Below are positions 8,348 through 15,442 of a DNA stretch of 40,104 bases, piece by piece (position 1 is the first letter of the stretch; each line of letters opens with the position of its first letter). The DNA lies in NCBI GenBank assembly GCA_035555435.1, contig DATMGN010000049.1, positions 1 through 40,104 of the forward strand. Direction: 5' to 3'. Under the pieces are notes generated by a model that saw nothing but the letters and a program-made list of their open reading frames with translations, was not told the origin of the DNA and did no database searches. The DNA comes from 73-13 sp035555435. GTDB taxonomy: Bacteria; Actinomycetota; Actinomycetes; Actinomycetales; Microbacteriaceae. Both the position numbers and the translations under genes were made by a program.

Positions 8348-8692
8348 TCAGTCGTCACCGTGGTCCCGAGCGTCTTCCGTCTCGATCGCCTGCTGCTGGA
8401 CGAACCGGCGCAGCTCGTCCCGCGTGCGAGACAGCTCGAGTGTGACCTGCATGAGCAGCACAAGCACGACGAAGAATCCGGCTAAGAAAAGCAGGCTGAC
8501 GGGCTGGACGACGCCGAAGAACGCAGCGACCGTCTCGAGGATGCCGGGGATCGCCGACAGCACGATGCTCGCGACCGCAGCGAGCAGCCAGATCACCGCA
8601 TACTTCTCCGGCAGCACGTAGGAGCGCAGCAACAAGAGCACGATGATGAGGAACACCACCGAGAGGATGAGTGAGAGGATCTGCGGGGTCAT
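8348..8692 (-). CDS. DUF2304 small membrane protein
   Basis: The 114-residue protein has three hydrophobic helices (about 4-23, 30-52 and 62-84) and then a charged helix rich in Glu, Arg and Gln (LELSRTRDELRRFVQQQ). This matches the DUF2304 family, small membrane proteins of unknown function. They are commonly encoded directly after a polyprenol-phosphate glycosyltransferase (recollection), as here. Its ATG overlaps the stop of the GT2 gene by 4 nt (ATGA), so the two are almost certainly made together. A partner or membrane anchor for the GT2 is a reasonable inference; no enzymatic motif is present. Confidence 0.88.
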   Translation of the reverse strand: MTPQILSLILSVVFLIIVLLLLRSYVLPEKYAVIWLLAAVASIVLSAIPGILETVAAFFGVVQPVSLLFLAGFFVVLVLLMQVTLELSRTRDELRRFVQQQAIETEDARDHGDD

Positions 8693-9456
8693 CCGGCTGG
8701 CGCCTCCCGTTTCTTGGCCCGGTCCTCGCGGGCGCTCCTGCGCCGGAGCTCGGCGATCCGAGGCGGCACACTGCGAATGGATGCGAGACCGAGGATGAAG
8801 AGGATCCTGCCGGTGTAGAGAGCCGCCCGGACGAAGGACTGGGACGGCACTCCACCTGCCCGCTCGTTCATCACGATCGGCACCTCACGGAAGGTGAGCC
8901 GCTGGCGCGACGCGAGCACGATCGACTCGACGGTGTCCCCGAGCCATTCGACGGGATAGTGCGCGGAGAAGATCGCGATGGCCCGGGGACCGGCAGCGCG
9001 GAAGCCGCTCGTCGCATCGGTGAGTCGAGTGCGCGCGTAGAGCGACGCGACCCGCGCGATCGTTCGGTGCACGACCCGGCGCCCCGCCGTCGACTGGTAT
9101 CCGTCGCTGCTCGCGTAGCGGCTGCCGATCGCGATGTCGGCTGTACCGACGGCATCGCGCAGGGCGGCGATGTATTCCGGCCGGTGCTGGCCATCCGCGT
9201 CGAACTGGATGAGCACCTCGTAGCCGTGCCGGGCGGCATAGCGGAAGGCCGTGCCCATCGCTCCGCCGACGCCGAGGTTGATCGCGTGGCGCAGCACCCG
9301 GACGCCGGCCGCGCGGGCGATCGCGCTCGTGCGGTCGTGCGATCCGTCGTCGACGACGACGACGTCGGCGAGCGGGTGATAGGCGGCCAGGCCGTCGAGC
9401 ACGGGCCCGATGGATGCCTCCTCGTTGAAGGCCGGGATGGCGACGAGGGTCCTCAT
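8689..9456 (-). CDS. GT2 glycosyltransferase, polyprenol-phosphate sugar synthase type
   Basis: The 255-residue enzyme resembles dolichol/polyprenol-phosphate mannose synthases: VAIPAFNEEASIGPVLDGL, VVVVDDGSHDRT, NLGVGGAMGTAFRYA, the metal site FDADGQHRPEY (DAD), GSRYASSDGY and ATSGFRAAGP. It likely moves a sugar from a nucleotide donor to a polyprenyl phosphate at the membrane. The frame is open far upstream, but the ATG at 9456 is the first sensible start and homology begins at once. It has no Shine-Dalgarno. Instead it overlaps the stop of a possible 10-codon leader ORF (ATGA). DUF2304 and a Wzx-like flippase follow in the same direction. Confidence 0.9.
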   Translation of the reverse strand: MRTLVAIPAFNEEASIGPVLDGLAAYHPLADVVVVDDGSHDRTSAIARAAGVRVLRHAINLGVGGAMGTAFRYAARHGYEVLIQFDADGQHRPEYIAALRDAVGTADIAIGSRYASSDGYQSTAGRRVVHRTIARVASLYARTRLTDATSGFRAAGPRAIAIFSAHYPVEWLGDTVESIVLASRQRLTFREVPIVMNERAGGVPSQSFVRAALYTGRILFILGLASIRSVPPRIAELRRRSAREDRAKKREAPAG

Positions 9457-9485
9457 GCGGCCGTCGGATGGGCAGCACGGATCAT
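9453..9485 (-). CDS. Possible 10-codon leaderless leader ORF coupled to the GT2 gene
   Basis: An ATG at 9485 lies 6 nt after a TAGACT hexamer, the geometry seen at leaderless genes across this window. It opens a 10-codon frame reading MIRAAHPTAA, whose TGA overlaps the GT2 start as ATGA. The GT2 start itself has no ribosome site. A leaderless mini-ORF delivering ribosomes to the GT2 start by termination-reinitiation would explain this. The peptide has no recognisable motif (no run of regulatory codons as in attenuators). It is inference from spacing alone. Confidence 0.35.
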   Translation of the reverse strand: MIRAAHPTAA

Positions 9486-9491
9486 GCCGGG

Positions 9492-9497
9492 AGTCTA
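9492..9497 (-). promoter_or_regulatory. Putative -10 element (TAGACT) upstream of the leader ORF and GT2
   Basis: TAGACT on the minus strand ends 6 nt before the ATG at 9485 and 35 nt before the GT2 start at 9456. No strong -35 is visible. Confidence 0.5.
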
Positions 9498-9535
9498 ACC
9501 GATCGACGCCATCCGATCGTGGCGGCGCCGGCCGC

Positions 9536-10291
9536 TCACTCGGCCTTGACGAGCCCCGCCGCGCGCATCGTCGCCCAGCGCACGGGGGCCTCCCAGAGGC
9601 CCGAGACGGGGCGCAGCCACCTCGGCAGGTGCGCGACGCGCACCTCGCTCGCCTCGCGCACCGAGTCGCCGCGCTGGCGCACCGACAGCGAGTCGGGGTG
9701 CCAGCGGAAGGACGCGACGGTCTCCTTGAGATAGGACAGCCGCCCGGCCTTGGACAGCCGGATGTAGAAGTCGAAGTCGAATGCCCAGCCGAGGTCCTGA
9801 CGCAGCGGTCCGATCCGATCGACGGCGCTGCGGCGGAAGACGGAGCCGGGCTGCGGCACGAGGTCCGGTCCGATGCGCAGCAGCGGGGCCGCCCACCAGC
9901 CTGAGCGGTTGCGCCACACCGTCGCACCCTCGGCGTCGATGTAGTCGCAGGCCCCGTAGGTCGCGACCGACCGCGGGTGGGCCGCGAGGAACGCGGTGGA
10001 GCGGTCGAGGACGCCGGGTCGGATGAGGTCGTCGTCGCCGAGCCACGCGAGGTACTCGACCTCGGGCCCGGCGGTCGCGAAGCCCTGGTTGATGGCGGCG
10101 GCGAGGGCCGGCACGGCCTCGTCGATCTTCTCGTCGGCGAGACCGGCGTCGATGAGTTCGGAGGCGTCGAACGCGGCGGGGGCGACGATGAGGATGCGGG
10201 AGTCCCCCGCCTCGCGGATCGAGGCGAGCGACTCACGGAGGTAGTCGAGGCGACGCCCGAGGGTCGGGACGACGACGAGGGTGCGCGACAT
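9536..10291 (-). CDS. GT2 family glycosyltransferase
   Basis: The 251-residue GT-A enzyme starts SRTLVVVPTLGRRLDYLRESL and carries the metal site WLGDDDLIRPG (DDD). A later block FDFDFYIRLSKAGRLSYL with SFRWHPDSLS corresponds to the acceptor-side part of GT2 enzymes. It acts in the cytoplasm on a lipid-linked acceptor; donor and linkage are unknown. I take the ATG at 10291 rather than the in-frame start three codons earlier, because a TAGGGT hexamer ends 7 nt before it. It diverges from the GT2 at 10336 with only 44 nt between start codons. It is followed on the same strand, 50 nt away, by the leader ORF and GT2 at 9485. Confidence 0.9.
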   Translation of the reverse strand: MSRTLVVVPTLGRRLDYLRESLASIREAGDSRILIVAPAAFDASELIDAGLADEKIDEAVPALAAAINQGFATAGPEVEYLAWLGDDDLIRPGVLDRSTAFLAAHPRSVATYGACDYIDAEGATVWRNRSGWWAAPLLRIGPDLVPQPGSVFRRSAVDRIGPLRQDLGWAFDFDFYIRLSKAGRLSYLKETVASFRWHPDSLSVRQRGDSVREASEVRVAHLPRWLRPVSGLWEAPVRWATMRAAGLVKAE

Positions 10292-10298
10292 CCACAAC

Positions 10299-10304
10299 AC
10301 CCTA
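10299..10304 (-). promoter_or_regulatory. Putative -10 element (TAGGGT) of the GT2 at 10291
   Basis: TAGGGT ends 7 nt before the ATG at 10291. It is one half of a compact divergent promoter whose other half is at 10324-10329. Confidence 0.5.
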
Positions 10305-10323
10305 CCCGTGAGCCATCTCTTCG

Positions 10324-10329
10324 TAGACT
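10324..10329 (+). promoter_or_regulatory. Putative -10 element (TAGACT) of the GT2 at 10336
   Basis: TAGACT ends 6 nt before the GTG at 10336, so the start codon would be the first codon of the mRNA. The -35 region of this promoter must overlap the opposing -10 at 10299-10304. Confidence 0.52.
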
Positions 10330-10335
10330 CACCAG

Positions 10336-11199
10336 GTGCCTCCTGCTCGTGTCGTCGCGGTCGTCCCGGTCTTCCGGCCCGATGGCGACGTCACGGCGCG
10401 CATCGAGCGGGTGCTGGCGCAGGTCGCGGGCGTCGTCGTCGTCGACGACGGCTCGGGCGCCTCGCTCGGTCCGCTCGCCGCCGGCATCGAGTTCATCGCC
10501 CACGATCGCAACCGCGGGATCGCCGCGGCGCTCAACACGGGAATCGCTCGCGCGCGGCAGCTCGGGGCGACGCATGTGCTCACGCTCGACCAGGACACGA
10601 TGCTCGGCGACGGCTACGTCGCAACCTCGCTCGCCGCCTTCGAGCGGGTGGTCGGGACCCGGGTCGGCGCGACGGCCGTCGACGTCGTCAACGCGACCCC
10701 ATCCGTCCCCACCTGGACGTCGCCCGAAGGCATCGCCCTCGCGCCGGAGGCGATCCAGAGCGGGATGCTCATCGCGGTGGACTGCCTCGACGATGCGGGC
10801 GAGCTCGACGAGCGCCTCTTCATCGACAGCGTCGACCGCGAGTTCTGCCACCGGATCCGGGCGCGCGGCTGGGCGCTCGCCATCGCGACGGGCACCTCGA
10901 TCGAGCACCGCATCGGGCGCCTGGAGCGCCAGCGCGACGGCAGCGAGTACGAGTGGCACGAGCCGTTTCGCCAGTACTACATCGCGCGCAACGGGATCGT
11001 GGTCGCGCGGCGCTTCCGGCGCGAGGAGCCGGAGTGGTCGAAGGTCATGCTGCGCTCGACCGCGACGGAGGCCTGGCGGATCGTGCGCAACGGCCCGCGG
11101 CGCCTCAAGCACGCGATCGCGAGCGCGGCCGGGTGCGTCGACGGCCTGCTCGGGCGCGGCGGGCGCATCCCGCGGGTGCTCGAGCGGATGGTGCGCTAA
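10336..11199 (+). CDS. GT2 glycosyltransferase, rhamnosyltransferase-like
   Basis: The 287-residue protein matches the rhamnosyltransferase subgroup of GT2: VVAVVPVFRPDGDV, VVVVDDGSG, NRGIAAALNTGIARA, the metal site LTLDQDTMLGDGY (DQD), and an acceptor loop LDERLFIDSVDREFCHRIRARGW. The subgroup assignment rests on the LDQD and IDxVDxEFC patterns and is family knowledge. With rfbA, B, C and D nearby, dTDP-L-rhamnose is a plausible donor. The GTG start sits 6 nt after TAGACT with no ribosome site, implying leaderless translation. Its TAA is three bases from the stop of the converging GT2 at 11203. Confidence 0.9.
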   Translation: MPPARVVAVVPVFRPDGDVTARIERVLAQVAGVVVVDDGSGASLGPLAAGIEFIAHDRNRGIAAALNTGIARARQLGATHVLTLDQDTMLGDGYVATSLAAFERVVGTRVGATAVDVVNATPSVPTWTSPEGIALAPEAIQSGMLIAVDCLDDAGELDERLFIDSVDREFCHRIRARGWALAIATGTSIEHRIGRLERQRDGSEYEWHEPFRQYYIARNGIVVARRFRREEPEWSKVMLRSTATEAWRIVRNGPRRLKHAIASAAGCVDGLLGRGGRIPRVLERMVR

Positions 11200-11202
11200 G
11201 GC

Positions 11203-12159
11203 TCAGACGCGGGCCGCGAGCGCGGCCGGCTCGACCTCGACGGCCATGCGCGTGGCCCGCCGATGGCCGGACCACTTGGCGACCTGGTACCAGGGGTTCA
11301 CGAGCAGCCACCGCAGCCGGCCGGGAACGCTCCACTGCCGATCGCGGACGATCCGCAGCCCGTCGGAGAGGATCCCGCGCAGCGTCGCGCGGAAGGCCTG
11401 GCCGTGCGACATGGGCGCGATCTCGGTCCCGATCCGGCGAAGGCCCAGGACCTCGTCCACCGCTCGCTCGCCGGCCTCGCGGATCGTGAGGTCGTTGGAG
11501 TGCACGACGACGGCTCGCGGCGCATACGCCTTTCGCAGTCCAGCGGCGAGCACATCGCGGCCGAAGAGCTGGTCCTCGGCGTAGGACACGTCCCGATACG
11601 GCACGGGCCCGGTGAGCACGGCCCGGCGGGCCGCGGCGTTCACGTCGGAGTAGAACGCCGCCGCCTCGAACTCGCCGCGGGAGGCGAAGCTCCCCGTGTC
11701 GCGGAACACGCTGACACCGAAGTCGGGTCCGAGACCCGCGAAGGTCCCGACGATCTCGTACTTGAGCATGGGGTGGCAGTGCGGGCGCGGCGCCTGCTTG
11801 CCGAGCACGGCGACGATCCGCTCGTCGTCGAGCATCGGCGCGAGCAGTTCGCGCAGCCATTCGTCCGAGGCAGGGGTGGCGTCCTGCGTGAGGTAGGCGA
11901 CGAAGTCGCCCGTCGCGAGCCGCGCGGCGAGGTCGCGCGTGCTGCCGTGCCCGAACTCGGCGTTCGGGATCTGATGCAGGCGAACCCGGGGGTGGTCGGC
12001 GATGATCGCGAGGGTCCCGTCGGTCGACCCCGAGTCGATCACGAGGATCTCGACGTCACCGTCCCATACCTGCCCCTCGACAGCGGTGAGGATCTCCTCG
12101 AGGTAGCGCTCGCCGTCGTAGGTCAGGATCGCGACGGTCGCGCTCGGCTGCGTGGTCAT
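11203..12159 (-). CDS. GT2 glycosyltransferase, rhamnosyltransferase-like
   Basis: The 318-residue GT-A enzyme shows VAILTYDGERYLEEIL, ILVIDSGSTDGT and AEFGHGSTRDLAARLATGDF, followed by the metal-site block YLTQDATPASDEW. The combination of F-GHG-TRDLAA and LTQDA-P is characteristic of rhamnosyltransferases of the RfbF/WbbL type (family knowledge). A later acceptor region contains YAEDQLFGRDVLAAGLRK. The last 60 residues are basic and may bind the membrane. The ATG at 12159 overlaps the stop of the upstream epimerase gene (ATGA). It is the third gene of a minus-strand operon starting at 14290. Confidence 0.92.
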   Translation of the reverse strand: MTTQPSATVAILTYDGERYLEEILTAVEGQVWDGDVEILVIDSGSTDGTLAIIADHPRVRLHQIPNAEFGHGSTRDLAARLATGDFVAYLTQDATPASDEWLRELLAPMLDDERIVAVLGKQAPRPHCHPMLKYEIVGTFAGLGPDFGVSVFRDTGSFASRGEFEAAAFYSDVNAAARRAVLTGPVPYRDVSYAEDQLFGRDVLAAGLRKAYAPRAVVVHSNDLTIREAGERAVDEVLGLRRIGTEIAPMSHGQAFRATLRGILSDGLRIVRDRQWSVPGRLRWLLVNPWYQVAKWSGHRRATRMAVEVEPAALAARV

Positions 12160-13082
12160 GCAGGCAGCCCTGAGATGTCCGCCCAGGTGGCGCGGATGCC
12201 ATCTTCGAAGTCCACCAGCCGGCGTTCTGGGAACTCGGCCCGGAATCTCGACGTGTCGAGGACCACATGGTCGACGAAGGTCGGCGGCACGGGGCGGTGC
12301 TCGACGACGACCTCCTGCTCGACGACGCGCCCGATCGTCTGCACCAGCTCTGCGATGGTGACGCCCCGCCCGCTGCCGATGTTGTAGAGCCTGTGCCGCG
12401 GCTCGCCCTCCGCGATGTCGACGAGCATCCTTGCGACGTCGCCGACCGCGATGAAGTCCCGCACCATCGAGCCGTCGCCGAGCACCGTGATCGGCCGACC
12501 CGCCGCAATCTCGTTCAGGAAGATGGGAATGACACCCTGACGCTTGCCGATGCCCTGGCGCGGTCCGTACGGATTCGAGATGCGCAGTGCGACGGAGTCG
12601 AGTCCCGAGCGCCGCCGGAAGTAGCGCAGGTAGCCCTCGACCGCGAGCTTCCCGATCGCATACGGGGAGATCGGGTGCGGCACGAGGTCCTCGCGCATCG
12701 TCGGGGCGTCCTGGTCGCCGTAGATCGCGCCGCCGGTGGAGGCGAAGAAAAACCGCTTGACGCCCGAGTCCGCCGCGATCTGCAACAGGTCGATGCTCGC
12801 CGGCAGGTTCGTGCGCACGTCGAGCGTCGGATCGTCCTCCGCGGTCGCGGGCGTCGTCGTCGAGACGAGGTGGAATACGTAGTCGTGACCGGGGACCGCC
12901 GCGGAAAGGTCGGCGCGGTTGAGCACATCGCCGACGATGCGGCGCACGCCGGTCGCCGCGTAGCGCGTCTGGTTCGCCGAGAAACGGTCGAACACGGAGA
13001 CCGAGTGTCCGCGCGCCGCGAGCTCGTCGACCACATGGGAGCCGATGAACCCGTTGCCGCCCACCACGAGGAAGCTGCTCAC
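12156..13082 (-). CDS. NAD-dependent sugar-nucleotide epimerase/dehydratase (GalE-like SDR)
   Basis: The 308-residue extended SDR begins SSFLVVGGNGFIGSHVVDEL (NAD loop GGNGFIG). It has a GDVLNRADL segment for the adenine end and catalytic ASTGGAIYGDQ with YAIGK, then RISNPYGPRQG. These fit UDP-glucose 4-epimerase-like or related enzymes, but the exact nucleotide sugar cannot be read. The GTG at 13082 overlaps the upstream GT stop (GTGA), so translation is coupled. The frame is open to 13376 but that region belongs to the upstream GT. Between a WsaF-like GT and a rhamnosyltransferase-like GT2, it may supply a donor or convert a sugar for one of them. Confidence 0.87.
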   Translation of the reverse strand: MSSFLVVGGNGFIGSHVVDELAARGHSVSVFDRFSANQTRYAATGVRRIVGDVLNRADLSAAVPGHDYVFHLVSTTTPATAEDDPTLDVRTNLPASIDLLQIAADSGVKRFFFASTGGAIYGDQDAPTMREDLVPHPISPYAIGKLAVEGYLRYFRRRSGLDSVALRISNPYGPRQGIGKRQGVIPIFLNEIAAGRPITVLGDGSMVRDFIAVGDVARMLVDIAEGEPRHRLYNIGSGRGVTIAELVQTIGRVVEQEVVVEHRPVPPTFVDHVVLDTSRFRAEFPERRLVDFEDGIRATWADISGLPA

Positions 13083-14290
13083 GCCATCCCCCGTCCGAAC
13101 GCGTCCAGAAACTGCTTCCCAGCCATCGTCCAAGATGCGCCCTCGGTGCTCTCCGCCGCCCGCAGTGCCCGGCCTTCGGAGTCGGGATCGTCGAGCACCT
13201 CCAGGATCGCGTCGGCGAGCGCGGCAGGGATCGGCTCCGTGTAGACGATTGCAGGGTGGTCGGACACGAGCCGATTGTTCGGCGCGTTGTTGACCACGGG
13301 GATCGTGCCGGCGGCGAGGAGTTCGAGCGGCAGCAGCGAGAGGTTGCTGAAGGACAGGACGAGTCCGGCGGCGCATCGGTTGTAGATCGGACCGAGGTCG
13401 TTGACGGAGAGCCCGTACAGGTTCTCGTGGGCGAACGGGATCGTAAGGCCGGTGAGGTCTTCGCCGACGAGGTTGATCGTCACGTCCGGCCGGGCTTTGG
13501 CGACGAGATCGAGCGCCATGAGCCCAAGCCCGAGACCCCGACGGTCCGTCGTGCGTCTGGCGTAGAAGAGCACCTCGTTGCGCGGACCGGCATCGCCGAG
13601 GAGTCGGTAGTGCGCCGGGTCGGCGCCGAAGTCGAAACGGTCGGTGTGCATGCCGTACTCGGCATTGAGTTTCTGCTCAAGCCAGCCGCCCGCGGTGATG
13701 CCGCGGAAGCCGAAGCGGTAGGTCGCCTCGGCGAGAGCCGAGGCGGTCCCGGCACCCGTGAACCACGGCTCGAAGTCCTGGACGAAGTAGAAGCGCCGCG
13801 CCATAGAAGCGCTGCGGAACGATGGATAGGCCGTCTCCCAGCCCGTTGCGAAGATCGCGTCGATCTCAGCCGGCACCTCGCCGGTCCAGACCCGGAACTC
13901 GGCGGCCACGTCGGGGTAGGAGGGCGAATCGCGCACCACCGCCGCGGATGCCGCTGCAGAGACGTCGCCGTCGTTCGAGTAGAGGTAGACGACGCAGCGA
14001 TGCCCCGCCTCCTCGAGGACACGCAGGAATCGGAAGAGGTTCTGGTGTCCACCGGAGTTCTCTCCGGGCGGGGACATGATCCACGCGACCGACCAGGGGC
14101 CCGGCCCGCGATCGCTCGGCGTCGCGACGGCAGGATGCGGCGTCCGCCAGTCCACCGCCTCGGCGTCGTCGAATCGGACGAGTCCGATGCCGCGATCGTC
14201 ACCGCGGTCGAGGCGCGAGCCGATCCGTCGGACGACCTCGCGCAGCCCCTGCTCGCGGAGCACGTGGAACGCCTTTCCGACCAGACTCAT
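13079..14290 (-). CDS. WsaF-like GT4 glycosyltransferase
   Basis: The 403-residue protein is a GT-B enzyme. Landmarks are WIMSPPGENSGGHQNLFRFL (N-terminal glycine-rich loop), YFVQDFEPWF, GITAGGWLEQKL, EVLFYARRTTDRRG at the start of the C-terminal domain, and SLLPLELLAAGTIPVVNN in the donor site. These features recall the WsaF rhamnosyltransferase family, known from S-layer glycan synthesis, so a rhamnosyl donor is likely but unproven. The first 75 residues before the GT fold are basic and unassigned. A TATGCT hexamer ends 9 nt before the ATG. It heads the operon 14290 to 11203 with an epimerase and a GT2. Confidence 0.87.
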   Translation of the reverse strand: MSLVGKAFHVLREQGLREVVRRIGSRLDRGDDRGIGLVRFDDAEAVDWRTPHPAVATPSDRGPGPWSVAWIMSPPGENSGGHQNLFRFLRVLEEAGHRCVVYLYSNDGDVSAAASAAVVRDSPSYPDVAAEFRVWTGEVPAEIDAIFATGWETAYPSFRSASMARRFYFVQDFEPWFTGAGTASALAEATYRFGFRGITAGGWLEQKLNAEYGMHTDRFDFGADPAHYRLLGDAGPRNEVLFYARRTTDRRGLGLGLMALDLVAKARPDVTINLVGEDLTGLTIPFAHENLYGLSVNDLGPIYNRCAAGLVLSFSNLSLLPLELLAAGTIPVVNNAPNNRLVSDHPAIVYTEPIPAALADAILEVLDDPDSEGRALRAAESTEGASWTMAGKQFLDAFGRGMA

Positions 14291-14299
14291 CGTCCTGCG

Positions 14300-14305
14300 A
14301 GCATA
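14300..14305 (-). promoter_or_regulatory. Putative -10 element (TATGCT) of the operon starting at 14290
   Basis: TATGCT ends 9 nt before the ATG at 14290, within the 51-nt gap after the GT-C-like gene. The three-gene operon (GT4, epimerase, GT2) could start here with little or no leader. Confidence 0.42.
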
Positions 14306-14341
14306 CCGGCGGGACCTGCCGGAGCCCCGTTCATCACGGGC

Positions 14342-15442
14342 TCAGCCGGTCGCGACGATCGCGAGCACGACACCGAGCACTGCGACCGCTCCGCTCCAGG
14401 CGATAACGAGCCAGGCAGCGCCGCGGTTGCGGATGACCGTCGATGTCACGACGAGGAAGGCGGGCAGCAGCACCGCGACGCCGAGCGGCTGCAGGACCAG
14501 CCACTCACCATAGAAGGCGCGCACGAGCACGAGGAGCAACGGTCCGGTCAGCAGCGCTACCGCGGCGACCGCGACGACGAGCGGCGCCTGGGCCTGACTG
14601 CGTCGCGCCTGGAAGAACGCGATGACGACGCCCGCGACGATGACCCAGCCGAGCGCGACGTAGAAGTACTCCGGGGCGCCTGCCAGGCCGACCCCCCGGT
14701 GGCTCAGGGCGCCGAGACCCGTGTCGACCATCGCGTTCAGTATCCCGAGCGCGGCGCCGATTGGTCCGAGCGTCTGTCCACCGGTCTCGGGAGGCGTGCC
14801 GGGGATACTCCCGATGCCTGCGACAGCGGCGATCAGAGGGAGAACGATCGATGCGGCGAGTGCGACGACCGCGGCGCCGATGAGCTGCCTCCAGCCGCCG
14901 CCGCGCACGACCGCGACACCGATCAGCTGGATGAGCACGATGAGGAAGACCGCCGCGGTGGCGACGCCGAACACACCGGCGACGAGTGCGACCGGCACCA
15001 GCCACCAGCTGGATGCGCGCCCATCGGCGACCTGCGTCGCGAGCCAGATCGCCAGCGCTCCGAAGAACAGCAGCGGCCCGTCGCTGCCGGCCCACCCGAC
15101 GGCCCAGAATGTCACAGGCGAGACGGCGAGCACCGCGCCGATCGCGATGACCACCAGATCCCGGGCGCCGAACCGCCGTGCGGTCGACTCGAGCAGAACG
15201 AGTGCGCCGGCGAGCCAGAGCCACCAGAGGAGGCCGAGGGCCGGCGAGCCGCCGACTGCGGTCAGCGGGCCGGCGAGCAGCCCCTGGCTGGCCGGTGGCA
15301 CGGCGCCGGTGCCATGCGCGAGCGCGATCGTCCAGGACAGTGCGAGCGAGAGTGGCAGCAGGACGACGAGGGGGCGGTGGCCCGCGACCAGCCCGCGCCA
15401 GCCGGACGCGCGGCCGTTCGTGGATGCGACGGTAGAGGTCAC
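14342..15442 (-). CDS. Multi-pass membrane protein, GT-C-like paralogue lacking the catalytic loop
   Basis: This 366-residue protein has about nine to ten hydrophobic helices. It aligns by eye with its upstream neighbour: ARRF, then 15-20 residues later SPVTFWAVGWAGSDGPLLFFGA against SPFGYWTFSFVSTDAPIFLFGA, then AIWL against TLWL. The neighbour has about 85 residues between helices 1 and 2, including an Asp-Glu pair that is the usual GT-C catalytic site. Here the same interval is a short Gly/Pro-rich linker with no acidic pair. The protein is therefore probably not a glycosyltransferase on its own. The GTG at 15442 overlaps the upstream stop (GTGA), so the two are produced together and may form one complex. 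I do not recognise a named family. Confidence 0.8.
   Translation of the reverse strand: MTSTVASTNGRASGWRGLVAGHRPLVVLLPLSLALSWTIALAHGTGAVPPASQGLLAGPLTAVGGSPALGLLWWLWLAGALVLLESTARRFGARDLVVIAIGAVLAVSPVTFWAVGWAGSDGPLLFFGALAIWLATQVADGRASSWWLVPVALVAGVFGVATAAVFLIVLIQLIGVAVVRGGGWRQLIGAAVVALAASIVLPLIAAVAGIGSIPGTPPETGGQTLGPIGAALGILNAMVDTGLGALSHRGVGLAGAPEYFYVALGWVIVAGVVIAFFQARRSQAQAPLVVAVAAVALLTGPLLLVLVRAFYGEWLVLQPLGVAVLLPAFLVVTSTVIRNRGAAWLVIAWSGAVAVLGVVLAIVATG

Noticed and set aside
8689..11112. An 807-codon open frame on the minus strand that could suggest a giant protein
   Set aside because: Only the last 256 codons (8689-9456) show GT2 motifs. The rest runs through two other well-supported genes and is a product of high G+C.
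12156..13082. The SDR gene as the missing GDP-4-keto-6-deoxymannose reductase (Rmd)
   Set aside because: Its ASTGGAIYG/YAIGK layout and overall pattern look like GalE-type epimerases. I saw nothing specific to Rmd, so I left the substrate open.
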